From NCBI GenBank assembly GCA_936440205.1, contig OW387147.1, positions 47,363,627 through 47,427,626 on the forward strand: a DNA stretch of 64,000 bases. The letters run 5' to 3'. A program made the position numbers and the translations under genes. Below are positions 11,461 through 22,928 of the stretch, one piece after another (the stretch's first letter is position 1; each line of letters begins with the position of its first letter). This DNA is from Lepidonotus clava (taxonomy: Eukaryota > Annelida > Polychaeta > Phyllodocida > Polynoidae). The notes beneath the pieces are model-generated. The model saw nothing but the letters and a program-made list of their open reading frames with translations. It was not told the DNA's origin and did no database searches.

Positions 11461-12660
11461 AAAAAAACGGAGAGTGGGATGCACTTTGCTTGTTCTACAA
11501 CCGACACCTCCGAGTTGTGTTGTTATTCCAGCAGTACATTGTCAGCTTTAGTAGCAGACTGAGGGGACTTGTCAATTAGCTATACGACATGGTTACACGA
11601 TTTTCTGGCGACCTGCACAATACATACATAGATGATTTGGAGGTGATGAGCAGCTGGCATGAGAACGTAAAGGGGAGCCAATGGAAACCTTTTCAGGTTT
11701 CGTCGGCCTCTGCCTTCCCAGTCATTTCCACCATGGCTGAAAAATGGACAAACTGGCTAAGGAACTGACGGCCTTAAGAAATTCTGCCACAGGAACATGG
11801 AAAGGTTGGTTAGCAAAGAGAAGGGTGGTGTAGAGGCCCAAGGAGATTCAAGGAGGGTGAGCAGCAGGCCTGGAATGCTAATGGTATGCTGAACTGCTAC
11901 TGGTGCTGTGATGCATGCCATGGAGTGTCCCACTCATGGTGATGCCATAAAAAAACACTAAGTAACTGCTGCAGACGCTGCATGTGGGTGACACACCAGG
12001 TGAATAACATTCAAATGGAGACCCTCATCGATACCGGGGCGGCGAGGTCACTTTTAAGTAGTGAGAGCTGGACTAACATAATGTGAGACCAACAGGAGAA
12101 TCCCTTTAGTAGAGCCTCATAAGGAACATTTGTGCACTCTGTCAGGGGAGCAGATACCAATTAAAGGCAGGATCCCTCTATCCCTTGCAGGTCAGGACAT
12201 TGCTATTTATATATGACGATCTTAAGCATGACCTCGTGTTGGCAAGCTATGCCCTCTTAAAGTTGGAATGGGATATTGACCTGCGTGGGAGATGGGCCGG
12301 CTCCAAGGCCAATACTATGAACACCCCTAGGCCCAGACTGTCAGTCGGTTGGGCTGGTGGTGGATGATTATTGAAACAGCATTCCCAAAGTATTTACAGA
12401 CGATTTAGGAAACAGACAGAGAATAGGCATTGCCATGACAATAGACACGGGGGACCACACCCGTTCTCTCAGTATCTGTCAATGGCCATATCAAGTGCCT
12501 CTAACCAGGAGGGCGGTGGTAGACAAGGAGGTGGCCTCAATGTTGGAAAAAGGGGTAATCGGACCCTCCATATCACTGTTGGCCTCTCCCAAAACTTTTG
12601 TACCAAAAAAAGATGGACATACGATTCTGCTTGAACTATCGGAAGCTGAACACTATTAGA
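11395..12660 (+). mobile_element. Ty3/gypsy fossil: LTR remnant, leader, protease, RT start
   Basis: The stretch 11420-11640 matches the LTR end and leader of the 35.6-kb element (CACCTCCGAGT, then GATGATTTGGAGGTGATG). Protease character (QMETLIDTGAARSLLSS) is at about 12010-12060. A linker (FIYDDLKHDLVL) and an RT start region (SISLLASPKTFVPKKDG) follow up to 12660. It is an older relative of the 35.6-kb element. Fossil with several breaks. Confidence 0.75.
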
Positions 12661-12944
12661 GTATGTGAGGGGTAACAGCCAGGGTTATTTTCACAGCGAA
12701 AACCAGTTGGGACGAATTCTGTCTTTGAAGATCGTATCTATGAGATGAAGGTGACAGGATAGGCAAACAGCAGGGGATCAAAACCTGCAAATCATTTTTG
12801 CTGTACCTCATCCCTTAACGGACCAAGCACTAGCCGGGAATTGAACCAAAAGAACCACCTTGTCAGTGCAAGGTTCCCCTATCATCGCCTTCTACAATCA
12901 GCAGGGGCTACGAAGGGCCTATTCTTACCAGGACCCCCAAGGGG
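12661..12944 (-). mobile_element. SINE copy 4
   Basis: The tail is degenerate, but the core, the GCAGGGGATCAAAACC block, the box-B-like region and the CAGCAGGGGCTAC end are all present. It lies directly after the RT fossil. No clean target duplication is seen. Confidence 0.85.
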
Positions 12945-12949
12945 TTGCA

Positions 12950-13135
12950 ACTGCAAGTGCAGGGCATCATTTGTTATGATTATCAGAGACCAGGTCACAT
13001 GGTTCATGACTAGAGAGTGCTCCATAGAGCTCCTAGAAGACAGGTAGGTCCATGCTACTCTTGTGGCAAGATGGGACACGTGAGGGGAGACTGTAGAGTT
13101 GGCCAAAAGCAGCAAAGGGGCCAGGAAAATGGGGA
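12950..13135 (+). mobile_element. Gag zinc-knuckle fossil (family A)
   Basis: Two CCHC knuckles can be read, with CYSCGKMGHVRGDCR at about 13050-13095 the clearest. The following Gln-rich tail matches the knuckles at 42.13-42.27 kb (GHLKRDCR and poly-Gln). This is a small piece of gag nucleocapsid. Confidence 0.65.
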
Positions 13136-13137
13136 GA

Positions 13138-13370
13138 GAGTGAGTGAGTGTTGAGTGTTTTACGCCTTACCGACAGCCAGGGTAATTTTTATGGCTAAAA
13201 CAAGTTGGAACGATTTCTGTTTTGGTGATCATATCTGTGAGATGAAGGTGACAGGGTGAGCATACAGCAGGGGATCAAAACCTGAAAATCATTTTTGCCT
13301 TATCTCATCCCTTAGTGAACCCAGCACCAACCCGGAACTGAACCCAAAGAACCACTTGGTCAGTTCTGGG
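13138..13370 (-). mobile_element. SINE copy 5, 5'-truncated
   Basis: GAGTGAGTGAGTG tail on the + strand, core and box-B-like region present; the copy stops after the CTTGGTCAGT block. Confidence 0.85.
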
Positions 13371-13493
13371 TTGCATCACGGAGGGAGCACTAATTTCCTA
13401 ATAACATGTTTATTGAGAGGGCAGCCTGGTTCTACCATTGCATTGCATTGGAGAATCCATCCATTACCTCATCCTCAATAATTTCTCTTGAAT

Positions 13494-14092
13494 AATGATT
13501 CACATGTATATTGATTCGGATTCAAGGGGTCGAGCAATCGGGCAAGTGTTACCAAAACTTACAGCTGCAGAAGTAATTATCCATGTCCTGCCAGGAGCAC
13601 TGTTGGAAAGAATTTTAAAGCGGGCTTGAGACGTTGTTATCTTGGATTGATCTTTTGATCTGTTATACATCTATGGTGGTATTTTTAATACCTCTATAAA
13701 GGATCACAAAACAGGTCTTCTCTCCAAGCCCCCTGAAACCTATACCTACATGGCTTACACTCTGAGGAACATTATGGAGACTGGTTTAAAAGCGATCCAT
13801 GAGTTAATTTCAAAGGCCAGGGTTATGTTCTTACCTATATGTGGCATTGACCTATCAAAGTACAATGGGGCACCCGTACCCCAGTCGGATTAAAGACATG
13901 AATTTCACTATTACCCCAGTCAACACTGAGATTACTAACTTAAGTGACCACTATTGGTTCCCTACTCCCCAAACCTCTCCCCTGATCCATCACTCAACCG
14001 GTCACAAGAGGTGGTCACACTCCTATAAGCACTTGGACCCTGACCAATCTCCAAACACCGTTAAATACATAGCTACTTAGATCAAGAAATCC
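13494..14092 (+). pseudogene. SGNH/GDSL-hydrolase-like relic
   Basis: The reading starts MIHMYIDSDSRGRAIG, a position where an SGNH enzyme has its 'Asp-Ser' block, and continues with VIIHVLPGALLERIL, then LLYIYGGIFNTSIKDHKTG (block resembling the Gly-Gly-x-Asn block). Further on are ETYTYMAYTLRN and VMFLPICGIDLSKYNG, and near the end a HSYKHLDPDQSPN stretch that sits where a catalytic Asp-x-x-His is expected. I recall expanded invertebrate families of this form, some tied to retroelements. The frame is interrupted at least four times, so it is not functional as seen. Function is inferred from pattern only. Confidence 0.45.
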
Positions 14093-14109
14093 TTTGACTT
14101 TCTGACAAA

Positions 14110-14753
14110 TGAGTGAGTAAGTGATGGAGGTTTTATGCCATAATGACAGCCAGGGTCATTTTGACGGCGAAAACAGGTTGGGACAAATTCTGTCTTTGGT
14201 GATTGTATCTATGAGATGAAGGTGATAGGGAAGACAAACAGCAGGGGATCAGAACCTGGAAATCATTTTTGCTGTACCTCATCCCTGTAACAAAGTGCCC
14301 TTTGTTAAGGTTTGATTACAGTGTTTGTAAGAACTCCGTCTGGGCCTCCCAAAATACCAATGGCGTGAGGGTGGCGTGATCATGGCCTGATCTGGGATAG
14401 ACGTCACTGTGACGTCTGTGATCACGCCACTCTTTAGAAAAGGTATATTAACACGCCCGGAGGCTCAGGCCGGGTAGACAGGAGACGGGGGGGCTAAATG
14501 CTGACAGACGGCAACCCGAGGCTTGGAGCGAGTGATGTACGCAACGAGACGAATAAAGTAATCAAACTTGGTCATGATGTTGTCTATTATGCAACATCCC
14601 TAAGTGAACCCAGCACCAACCGGGAATAGAACCCAACGAGCCACTTGGTCAGTACTGGGTCCCCCTTATCATTGCCTTTTATGATCAGCAGGGGCTACTG
14701 GGGACCTATATTCTACCCAAGAGCAGAAGCCCCACCTGGGTACCCTCATGGGG
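14110..14753 (-). mobile_element. SINE copy 6, split by a solo LTR
   Basis: The SINE runs 14110-14285 and resumes at 14597-14753 after a solo LTR. Its far end is longer than in other copies, with extra sequence around CTACCCAAGAGCAGAAGCC. The LTR therefore arrived after this SINE. Confidence 0.9.
14286..14596 (+). mobile_element. Solo LTR with 4-bp target duplication
   Basis: A 311-bp unit begins TGTAACAAAG and ends TATGCAACA, flanked by TCCC on both sides (14282-14285 and 14597-14600). A TATA-like GGTATATTAAC lies near 14440 and an AATAAAG polyadenylation-type signal near 14552. It contains a 12-bp perfect inverted repeat (14371-14382 against 14419-14430) around a perfect palindrome at 14399-14417 with two TGACGTC half sites. 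The rest of the element was presumably lost by recombination between two LTRs. Confidence 0.88.
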
Positions 14754-14759
14754 GTTTTA

Positions 14760-15470
14760 AATTTTAGATCCCTGCTATATGTTTTAAGTACAGGAGTAGA
14801 TTCTACTGAATTTCTATTCAGCTTGTGAAAAGTAAACCTTCTGACTTGCAGACTTTAGCTTATACTTCAAATTGTTATTTAATTTAAGTGTATCAGTCTT
14901 AGTTTCCATTAAAGTTTATTAGTCTTTGTTCTTTTCTTATTTTTTTTAAAGCACCTAACTTTATTTTTTCATAGTTCTCAATACACAAGGAAAGATGAGT
15001 GCTCAGCCATATTGGATATTCTATTTGGCTGCTAGAGCCAACGGGTTTGTAAAACAGCAACTGATATGGATTAGTCGAAGAGCCACTTCAGGCTCCATGG
15101 CGAGTCTGTAGTAAGGCTAGAGTGAGTGAGTATATGGCTCTGTTGTACCAGAGCTTGAAGGATGAATTGAAAACCATACCAATTCATGCAAGGTGTAGAG
15201 AAATAACTCGACTCATGGCACTGGTGTTCGTTGCAACATACACAAAGGAAGGAGACATGAAGGACCCCAGAACATCTGTAATTTCGGTACCACACGATCC
15301 TGACTGGAAACCATCCACCAAAAGGGTGGCCTATCACACCTAAACGACCTGACGGTTTGCTGACCCAATACTGTATGGCAGACCAACTACTCACTTCAGC
15401 CAGCTTTGACATCCTAGAAACTAAGATGGAGTGGATGACTGACGCGCTCAGGCTATGAATTTGCATGTTT
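14760..15470 (+). mobile_element. Fossil leader and small ORF (family A)
   Basis: The leader at 14766-14990 resembles that at 28450-28720. The reading at 14995 starts MSAQPYWIFYLAARANGF, matching the small ORF family seen at 30024 and 52651. An APWRVCSKA stretch near 15095 matches APWRACSKA of the relatives, and the downstream part differs. Function of this small protein is unknown. Broken copy, clearly older than the copies at 28-30 kb. Confidence 0.65.
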
Positions 15471-15739
15471 TGTTGCCCATTTAATATGTAAATTTATATG
15501 ATACTGAGGGAATTGTAAAACTCAAATAAAAGGATAATTTATATGAGATTGATGGAATTGTAAAACTCTAATAAAATCTTATGCATATGTATTGTGATAG
15601 AAAAACACTCCGGATTTAAAACTTCATTATTAAGGGTTATAAAGAAACCTTAGAAACCTTAATTTTAGACAGACATGAAGCCGTAGGTCGAAAACGTCAA
15701 TATGATTAGAAGAGTGGGAACGGAATTATTTCAATACTA

Positions 15740-15878
15740 GTACAAGGAATCTGTACAAGTGCAGGTAGGTAACAACCATATACAGTACTTATTGACTCAG
15801 GAGCTGATCCTTCAGTAATCAGTTTGGAACATTATCATTAAATCACAAGAACTTCAAAGGTAAGTGTTTTTAAAGAGA
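15740..15878 (+). mobile_element. Retropepsin fossil fragment
   Basis: LIDSGADPSVISLEHY near 15789-15836 carries the aspartic protease signature (Asp-Ser-Gly-Ala) of LTR retroelements. A SINE follows directly. Confidence 0.6.
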
Positions 15879-15880
15879 GT

Positions 15881-16180
15881 AGTGAATGAGTGAGTGTTGG
15901 ATGTTTTATGCCATACCGACAGCCAGGGTCATTTTCATGGCGAAAACAAAATGGGACAAATTTCATCTTTGGTGATTTTATCTATGAGACTAAGGTGATA
16001 GGGTGGGCAAACAGCAGGGGATCAAAACTTGAAGATCATTTTTGTTGTACCTCAGCCCTTAGTGAACCCAGACACCAACCGGGAATTGAACCCAATGAAC
16101 TTGGTCAGTTCTGGGTTCCCCCTATCATTGCCTTTTACAATCAACACTAGCTACTGGCGGCCTATATTCTTTCCAGGAGC
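15881..16180 (-). mobile_element. SINE copy 7
   Basis: Nearly full-length copy. The AGTGAATGAGTGAGTG tail is slightly degenerate, the core and box-B-like region are clear, and the far end has the CTACTGGCGGCCTATATTC block. Confidence 0.87.
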
Positions 16181-16290
16181 AATCTATGGATATAGACTTG
16201 ACTAATTGAGCTGGATTAGCCTGTATGAGGAATTCCTGTACCTTCACTTGTCTGCGAATACTCAGTATCTTCATCTCACTACAATAAACT

Positions 16291-17165
16291 TTGACAATTC
16301 CTGCCATGAAGGAGTCTCAAAGTGAACATAAAGAGGAAGAAACATGTAACTTTCAACCTGAGACAAAACTAACAAAAGCCGATAAGGATAATGCTGGAAA
16401 TGGATATTATGATATGCAACTTCTTTTCACTGCAATTAAAGGAATAACCCAATGTCTGAGCACAATTGAAGCTACCACTAAAAGTACTGAAGGGCGTCTT
16501 TTTGTTATTCAGTCCTTGCTCTTGGCTGATGTTGAATCTCAAGGAAAAAACTGATAACAACGTAAAAGACATCAGAGAACTTAAACAGCAAGTTGATGAC
16601 ATCATTGAAAAAGCTGTAAAACCAGAGAAGGACAAAAGCCTGGAGCTGCGGCTGGTAAGACAACAATACTACTCCAGGAAAACGAATTATGATGAAAGTA
16701 TTACCATTTCAGAAAATGAAACTGAGTCTAGTATCAACCTGGTCCTATGTAAACTAAAAGATCTGCCCACCAAGAACTACAATGAATGAACTGTTTGAAA
16801 TTTAGCAAGAAAAAAGGACCTAATATCAGTGAAAGCACAAGTCAATAAAAATACTGACGAAATTGGGAGCTTGAAAGGAAATACAAGCCAGTCTAAGATG
16901 AGTTATGCTAAAGCAACATCACAGAAAGAGAAATCATACTTTTCCCCTAAAGGACCCAATATAATCATCAATGATGTGGTTCAACAGAGAGATGAAGACT
17001 TAAGAGATGTCATGATCCAGCTCAGGGGAAGGTATTGGAGTCGAGATTCTTGAAGAAAAAATAGAGCCGAAAATCCAACTAGACCCTTCATCAAGCCAAT
17101 CAGGGTATGTTTTATAAGAATGTACATCCGGGATAATGTACCCAATGGTCATACAAAATCTAAGA
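16291..17165 (+). mobile_element. LINE ORF1-like relic (L1-type coiled coil)
   Basis: Successive frames read an acidic start, a coiled-coil stretch (NNVKDIRELKQQVDDIIEKA), then LELRLVRQQYYSRKTNY and ENETESSINLVL. The order 'coiled coil, then x-x-YSR-x-N' is typical of LINE ORF1 proteins, in which the coiled coil drives trimer formation and the following domain binds RNA. The coding sequence shifts frame at least twice and no endonuclease or RT follows, so this is a truncated relic on the + strand. Confidence 0.55.
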
Positions 17166-17947
17166 AAGAGTCTGGAAAGAAATGAATTGCACTGAAGTCA
17201 AATGCAGGCTATATGAATTTTGCATCAGATATAGATGTAATGTGTTGTAAGCATGCCAGTCCACCACAGTAAAGCATAACATGCAATGACTAGTGGCACC
17301 CAAGCGGGTTTTATGAGAAGTAGATGTAGATCCGGTCAGCTAATGAGATTCCCATAGTAAAGCAGGTTAAAGAGCAAGGATGAGTCATGGCACAAGTCAT
17401 CACTCTGAAACCAGTAAGGTATGAGGATGTATGAGGATGCTATGTAAAATCATTCCCCTTAACAAAAGACCTTAAGACTTACAGATCCTAATGTCCTGTA
17501 GAATAAGGGTTTAATACTATGAATTAGAAAACTGTAGCGAAATCTTTGATGGAATTAAAGCTTTACTTTAGCCGATTAACCTTTATATCTTTAGGCACTA
17601 TGTATGTATAGGAGTAGTGGTCAGTTAAGCACAGTAGTGTGTTTGGGGATTTATGATAATAGCCAAAGGCATAAACCCATTTACAGTAATGTGCTCAGTG
17701 TATCATGAACAATCACAACAATCTGAAACCTGACGGTGGGTAGCACCTCCCTTATCTACGAGGCCGTATTACTGCACCATAACATGTATGGCATGACCTC
17801 TTTAACATGAGCTGTACATCAGAGATTAAAACAGAGCCATGCGTGTTATCACGTTTGTTCCCAGGCCCTCCCTGTAACGTCCTCTTTTATTAATAAACAC
17901 TTCTACGGAGATCCAGACTATCTCCCTGTCCCAACCTGATAACAACA
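17166..17947. other. Non-coding stretch, possibly part of an LTR
   Basis: No gene is visible. The end (17790-17945) has an AATAAA signal near 17890 and abuts a gag stretch abruptly, which would suit an LTR or leader border, but I cannot find its partner. Confidence 0.3.
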
Positions 17948-19920
17948 CAATGAGAACCTCATTAGAAACCCCCCGGCCAACTTTATGGAGACTGTAATGC
18001 TGGCCGGGCAGGAACTAAGTATACTGCTTAAAGGAAAGCTTGCACATAAGTGCAGCATAGTCATATTTCAATGAACTCAATTCAGCATATTATTTACAAC
18101 TTCCACTATCAATATAACCAAAATTGCAGGAAAATTCCTATTTTATACAGAGTTATGGGACATTGAAAAACTTGTATTTTATTCCACTTTTTAAGGGAAA
18201 TCCCCTAATTTATGACGTAGCAAGGGGAGTTATTGGGGAATCCCACCTGCTCTTATAAGGGAATCCCCATCCCTGTAGAATTTGTAATAAAGGTTATCCT
18301 TTCTAACCCAAATTATATATATGTGGCCCAATGAAACTCATAACAAATTATTATGCATGTTAATCTACAACCATTCATCAAACAGGGAACCCCAAAATAA
18401 CTTAAGAAGGAATTCCCATGGCTATGACGTAGCAAGGGGAGTACTGAGCAGCACAGCATTCAGGGAATTCCCAAAATTAAATTTCTTTCCTAAATAATTC
18501 CCTAGAAACTCGACTTTTTCACATTTTTACTTTTGAAATAGTTTAAGGACACCTAACTCACGTTAATAGGATACAAAATAGCATTTAGTGAATTTATGTG
18601 CAAGTTTTCCTTTAAGATAAAAACCTGGGGAGAGAGAGGTTCCCATGGATATAAACGCCGTACTGGGGCGAGTCCCTAATGATAAAGAGGAGGTACACTT
18701 CCGTTGCAAGAGAATGGGACACTGGAAGAGATAATGTTGAGAGTTACAATGGGGATGAGCCAGAAGGGAGGGAAAATTGCAACCAAGAAAAAGAATGGCT
18801 GATGGTGCTGTGAGAGCCCTGACCATATCAAGAAGGAACGCCAAAGAGGGAAAAGGTAAAGGGCTACAAGAGGGAAAGCAGAGTAATGCCCAGGGCAAGG
18901 GTCAAGGGGTATGGTCAAAGATGTTGTCACATGTCACTATGGCCAGAGGGTCATGCTCATGGGCCGGGAGAGAGTCAAGTTAGATGAGCAGCACTACATC
19001 CGCTCACTCGCACGCCTAACCAATGATGTGTATGTACTGCCACAGGCCAATGTTATCGCGAGTGTCAGGGCTTGTGCAGTCCAGGGGACCCATATTATCA
19101 CAGCACAAGGGAATGAAGTGCTCTGAGGAGTTCAGACCTCTGATCACACAGTTAGTAAAAAGAAATAGAGATGTTTTTGCATGTAGTGACACAAAACTCA
19201 GCAGGACAGATGTTATAAAATTAAGCATAGATACTAGAGATAGTGATCCTATCAGACAGAACTCTTTCAGGGTGCCTCTGGCCAAGAGAGATATCATAGA
19301 CCAACAGGTGACTGAAATGTTAAAAGCAGGAGTGATTAAGCCCTGACACAGTCCGTGGTGCTCTCTAGTTGTCTGGCAAAAAAGAAGTCTGGGGAGTACT
19401 GCTTCTGCGTGGACTTCTGGAAGCTAAATAACCTCACAGTGAAATACAATTGGCTGCTGCAGGTCATTGATGATATCCTGCGTTCCCTCGGGAAGGCGAG
19501 GTACTTTTCAACCCTTGACCTCAGGGCTGGGTACTAGCAGGTCGGGCTAGAGGAAAATAGTATGGACAAGACAGCCTTTGGGTGCCACGGAGGAATATCT
19601 AGATTTGAGGTGATGCCATTCAGGCTGACCAATGCACCCTCAGTGTTCACATGCCCCAGGGGCTAGAAAAGTATTGCAGACCTAACCTAGATGACATGAT
19701 AGTGAACAGCAAGACACCCGAAGAACATGTCATATACCTGTAAGAAGTTATGAGAGGTTTAGGCAGGCTCATCTTAGGTTAAAAATGCCAAAGTGTGAGG
19801 TTTTCAGGGAAGAAGCTAAGTATCTGGGTCAGGTGGTCAACAGAGATGATCCCGATAATACTAAGGTGATCAAGGAACTCTCTAGGCCACAGACAGTAAG
19901 GGAAGTGTGTGGTTTTATCA
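17948..19920 (+). mobile_element. Ty3/gypsy fossil: gag, zinc knuckle, linker, RT
   Basis: LIRNPPANFMETV at 17955 matches the gag at 10.6 kb. After a MITE there is a knuckle remnant (RCKRMGHWKR near 18700) and then a protease-RT linker (YIRSLARLTNDVYVLPQ near 18990). RT follows: RVPLAKRDIIDQQVTEMLKA (19270-19330), GEYCFCVDFWKLNN (about 19390-19430) and YFSTLDLRAGY (about 19503-19537), which are Ty3/gypsy RT blocks. Fossil with several breaks. Confidence 0.8.
18032..18611. mobile_element. piggyBac-like MITE with TTAA duplication
   Basis: A 580-bp non-coding unit is inserted in the gag fossil and bounded by TTAA at 18028-18031 and 18612-18615. The ends are an 18-bp inverted repeat, AGGAAARCTTGCACATAA, with one mismatch. 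The interior repeats a GACGTAGCAAGGGGAGT phrase near 18215 and 18425. TTAA duplications are the hallmark of piggyBac transposons. With no transposase inside, it must have been mobilised in trans. Confidence 0.85.
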
Positions 19921-20098
19921 GGATGGGTTGATGATCCAAAATTTTCAGCCTTTGCAATCATCATTGTTGTTTTGACCTGTGCCACAGTCAAGGCAGGATG
20001 CACCATCCCAGGCAGCATAACAGATGAGACCTGACAACCCATGACAAGGTAATGGGATAGTTAACAAATGCCCTAACATAAAGTTAAGGGAGTCCAAA

Positions 20099-20276
20099 GG
20101 AGTGAGTGAGTGCTGGATATTTTATGGCATACCGACAGCCAGGGGCATTTTCACGGTGAAAACAAGTTGAACAAGTCTTTGGTGATCGTATCTATGAGAT
20201 GAAGGTGACAGGGCGATCAAAACCTAGCAATCATTTTTGCTGTATCTCATCCCTTAGTGAACTGAGACACCAACCG
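20099..20276 (-). mobile_element. SINE copy 8, truncated
   Basis: AGTGAGTGAGTG tail and core are present, and the middle is shorter than in the reference copy. It stops before the box-B-like region. Confidence 0.8.
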
Positions 20277-20339
20277 TTTGAGGGCAGTGTTTTATCTGAA
20301 GAACCAGGTGTGTATGCATCGTAAACACAACAGTCCATT

Positions 20340-20750
20340 CATTTAAGGAAAGGCAATGAAGTGGGAAAAATAGAAATGATAGATCAAGATGACGAAGTAA
20401 TGCTAAGTGAACCTCCCGTAAATAACTTTTCGAATATAGCCAAGGGTGAAGGAGCTAGCACTACTACGACTCACCCTAGTACTGTTGATGAGTTAATCAG
20501 GGCAAATCATGGAAATGGATCTCAAACAACTTCCTCCCGTAGACTCAAAACCCAAGTTTGTTGACATGATTGAAGAAACTAAAAACCAAGGCAAATATAA
20601 ATTTTCCAATTCTAATTTATTCTATATTGTTATTGCTTGTGTTATCCTTGTTTTAATGCTGGTAATTGTGGTGATATGTGTCAAACGTCAGATCGTCATG
20701 AAGACTCTGATGTAATGTATTCATAAGGCTGCAGCTATGAAACCAGCCAC
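20340..20750 (+). mobile_element. Membrane-anchor fossil, probable env C-terminus
   Basis: One frame (start near 20509) reads a polar stretch, then an about 22-residue hydrophobic segment (FYIVIACVILVLMLVIVVIC) and a basic VKRQ stop-transfer. A Thr/Ser-rich reading precedes it in another frame. A tail anchor just before an LTR-like region fits the end of an env gene, but there is not enough sequence to assign a class. A host membrane peptide is an alternative. Confidence 0.4.
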
Positions 20751-21800
20751 ACAAACCGGGACTGTCACTATAAACTCATCCACGCAAGGACCCCTGAACC
20801 CGTATCTACCGGTGACAGGTCCTTTATATCCTCTTCCTCTGACATTGAATTAACTGAGGTAAAAACAAAACCGTGTGCTCAATCATCGGTAAGTGCCTCA
20901 AATCCATCACTTAGTGCTCATAACTCTAGCTCACCTGTTACGCCTCTGGTATCCGCTATTTCTACAGCTTTTAGAGTGACTGACCAGTTGCTCCGGAATA
21001 CAAGATACTGTCCATGCACTACCTTGCGCCAGAGCGGACATGCTCGCAGGTATTGTGTGGCGACATGGCCGTGGTTGTGTGTATGTCAAAGGAGAGACAT
21101 TATCCCATTGCCACGAGACCTGCGAGGACTGTCGAGACGTGGACATATGAAGTGTTGTGTGGACCAACATGGTTTTGTGTGGATCCATTAAGTTTTTTTG
21201 TGCTTGTGGTGACTATTTACACGAGGAACTGAAAGAGACTTAGTGGCAAGATGGCCAATGATAGCTTGTACAAAGGACGAAATAATTATGTGCATGATAG
21301 ATCTTAAGGTTGATTTTGTATTCAAATGTTTTATTACATACCGTATTTCATTATGTTCTGAATTTTATCGTGTCTTATTACAGATTGTGTCTAGTGAGTA
21401 TGCCTAGACAAAACTCTTGTTGCGAGTAATTTGCTGTGGATTATTTTTAATTTTCTCTATTACGGTATCCCTAGACAAATTTTTGTAGGGTGCGTGACAC
21501 TGTTACAGAGTGTATGTTTTATTGTGTATTCTATATTACGTTTTATCAGCTCAATATAACTGGTGTGTGGGGATCCATGCATGAATATTAATTAGGGATC
21601 CCCACATGACTTAGCGTCCCTCTACTTGCTGGGTACCGTCTCTAGATGGGAGAGATGCGGCGGCAGGGAGAGGGAACGGACGGATCACTCACCAGCAGAG
21701 CCCAGTGTGGGGCAACTTTAACATCAGAAGTAGTGGAACCTGGATAATAAAGGAACTGATTTCACCATCAACCAGTCTTGGTTCATCACTATACGATCTT
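20751..21800 (+). mobile_element. LTR-like region following the env-type anchor
   Basis: Two CCTAGACAAA-type phrases (near 21405 and 21470) precede a CACTGTTACAGAG start near 21500. The same arrangement precedes the LTRs at 31599 and 33808 (GACAAAAT-TTGTTGGGG, then the LTR start). A TGGATAATAAAGG signal is near 21742. The LTR is therefore placed at about 21503-21790; the far border is uncertain. No host gene is seen in 20751-21500. Confidence 0.5.
21568..21604. repeat. 37-bp repeat with inverted ends, copy 1
   Basis: TGGGGATCC and GGATCCCCA form 9-bp inverted ends around an AT-rich 19-bp centre. An identical copy lies at 23464-23500. The flanks are unrelated apart from the repeat. Confidence 0.9.
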
Positions 21801-21984
21801 ACCAACAAAGTTGTCTCATGTTTGACATAGAACATAGACCGGGCAAACAGGGGTAATTGGTGACGAGTACCCCAGCTTGTAAGCTGGAGCTGGGACCGAG
21901 AACGGCAACCTGACTAGTCACGGAGTGGGTATTAGCCGGGGTCCGCTCTGTGTCCTGCACATGAAGGAAATAGGGATGACAAGG

Positions 21985-22928
21985 ACGGAAATTGTTTGAC
22001 TCCGAATACAAGATGGACTACTTGCTCAACCCTGACTTTGGGGAAATGGCAATTTACCTGGACAATGGACAGATGCTACTCGTGAGCGCAGAAACCGAAG
22101 GACAACACATATGTGGTAATAAACCGCCTGTGACCAAAGAGATAGAACATTTTGCAAAGCTACGAATAGGGTGTGATTGTGCGTTCCAAAAGGAGTGTAG
22201 ATCCCCTACAGTCTTCGCAATTGCAAGAGGCATACAAGCGAATATTCGGTGGAGTACCCTTCCAGCGGACTACTTAAGGCTTGGATGAGAGTAGAAACCT
22301 GGAAACTCAAGGAGATCAGTAATGAGGTGTTGGAAGTACCGCTAACGCTGAGTGACGATCCGCTGCCAAGGGAAATCAGATCACCTCTTAAGCGACAGGC
22401 TGAGGGATACACCTACCAGATCCCAATGACGGATCTACTGAGCCGCATCCGAGACAGAAAAGAAAGGTTGGAGAATGTGGGCCATGAGATTGATACCATG
22501 GGCTGGTTGGCCTACTCGGGATGGTCTGTATACCTGGCGCTTATGATTGTTATTATTGTGATACTAATACTGATTGCCCTGGCGTGCAAGATAAAGAAAC
22601 CGATTGCAGCTCTGTTTATGGCAGCACAGCCCCGGCAATGGCTCAGGCGAGTAGACTGAAAGCATACTGTCCCCCAACTGCAGCGCCATGTCATTTACCG
22701 TCAAATGTGTCGAGTATGACGGGAGCAACGCTGGTCCTCACTGTATTATCGCTAGAGGGTTATTCATGTTGTTTATGTGGTGGAGGAAGAAGAAAGACAA
22801 AAACAGAGACACTCCGGATGGACTGTACATCGAAATAGCTGCCCCGACCTATTGTGAAATCATGTTCCTGGGTGAAATTATGATACCAAATACGTACATT
22901 TTTACGGAGGGTAATACCCTAGTGGAGG
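21985..22928 (+). mobile_element. Two-membrane-segment env-like fossil
   Basis: KMDYLLNPDFGEMAIYLDNG matches KLDYLLEADFGEMAVYLDDG of the 59.3-kb ORF, and cysteines in the following CDCAFQ block are shared. A hydrophobic segment (VYLALMIVIIVILILIALAC) lies near 22530-22590. A tail stretch TPDGLYIEIAAPTYCEIMFL near 22815 matches the C-terminal tail of the 59.3-kb ORF. It is a second, older copy of that env family. Broken more than once. Confidence 0.7.
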
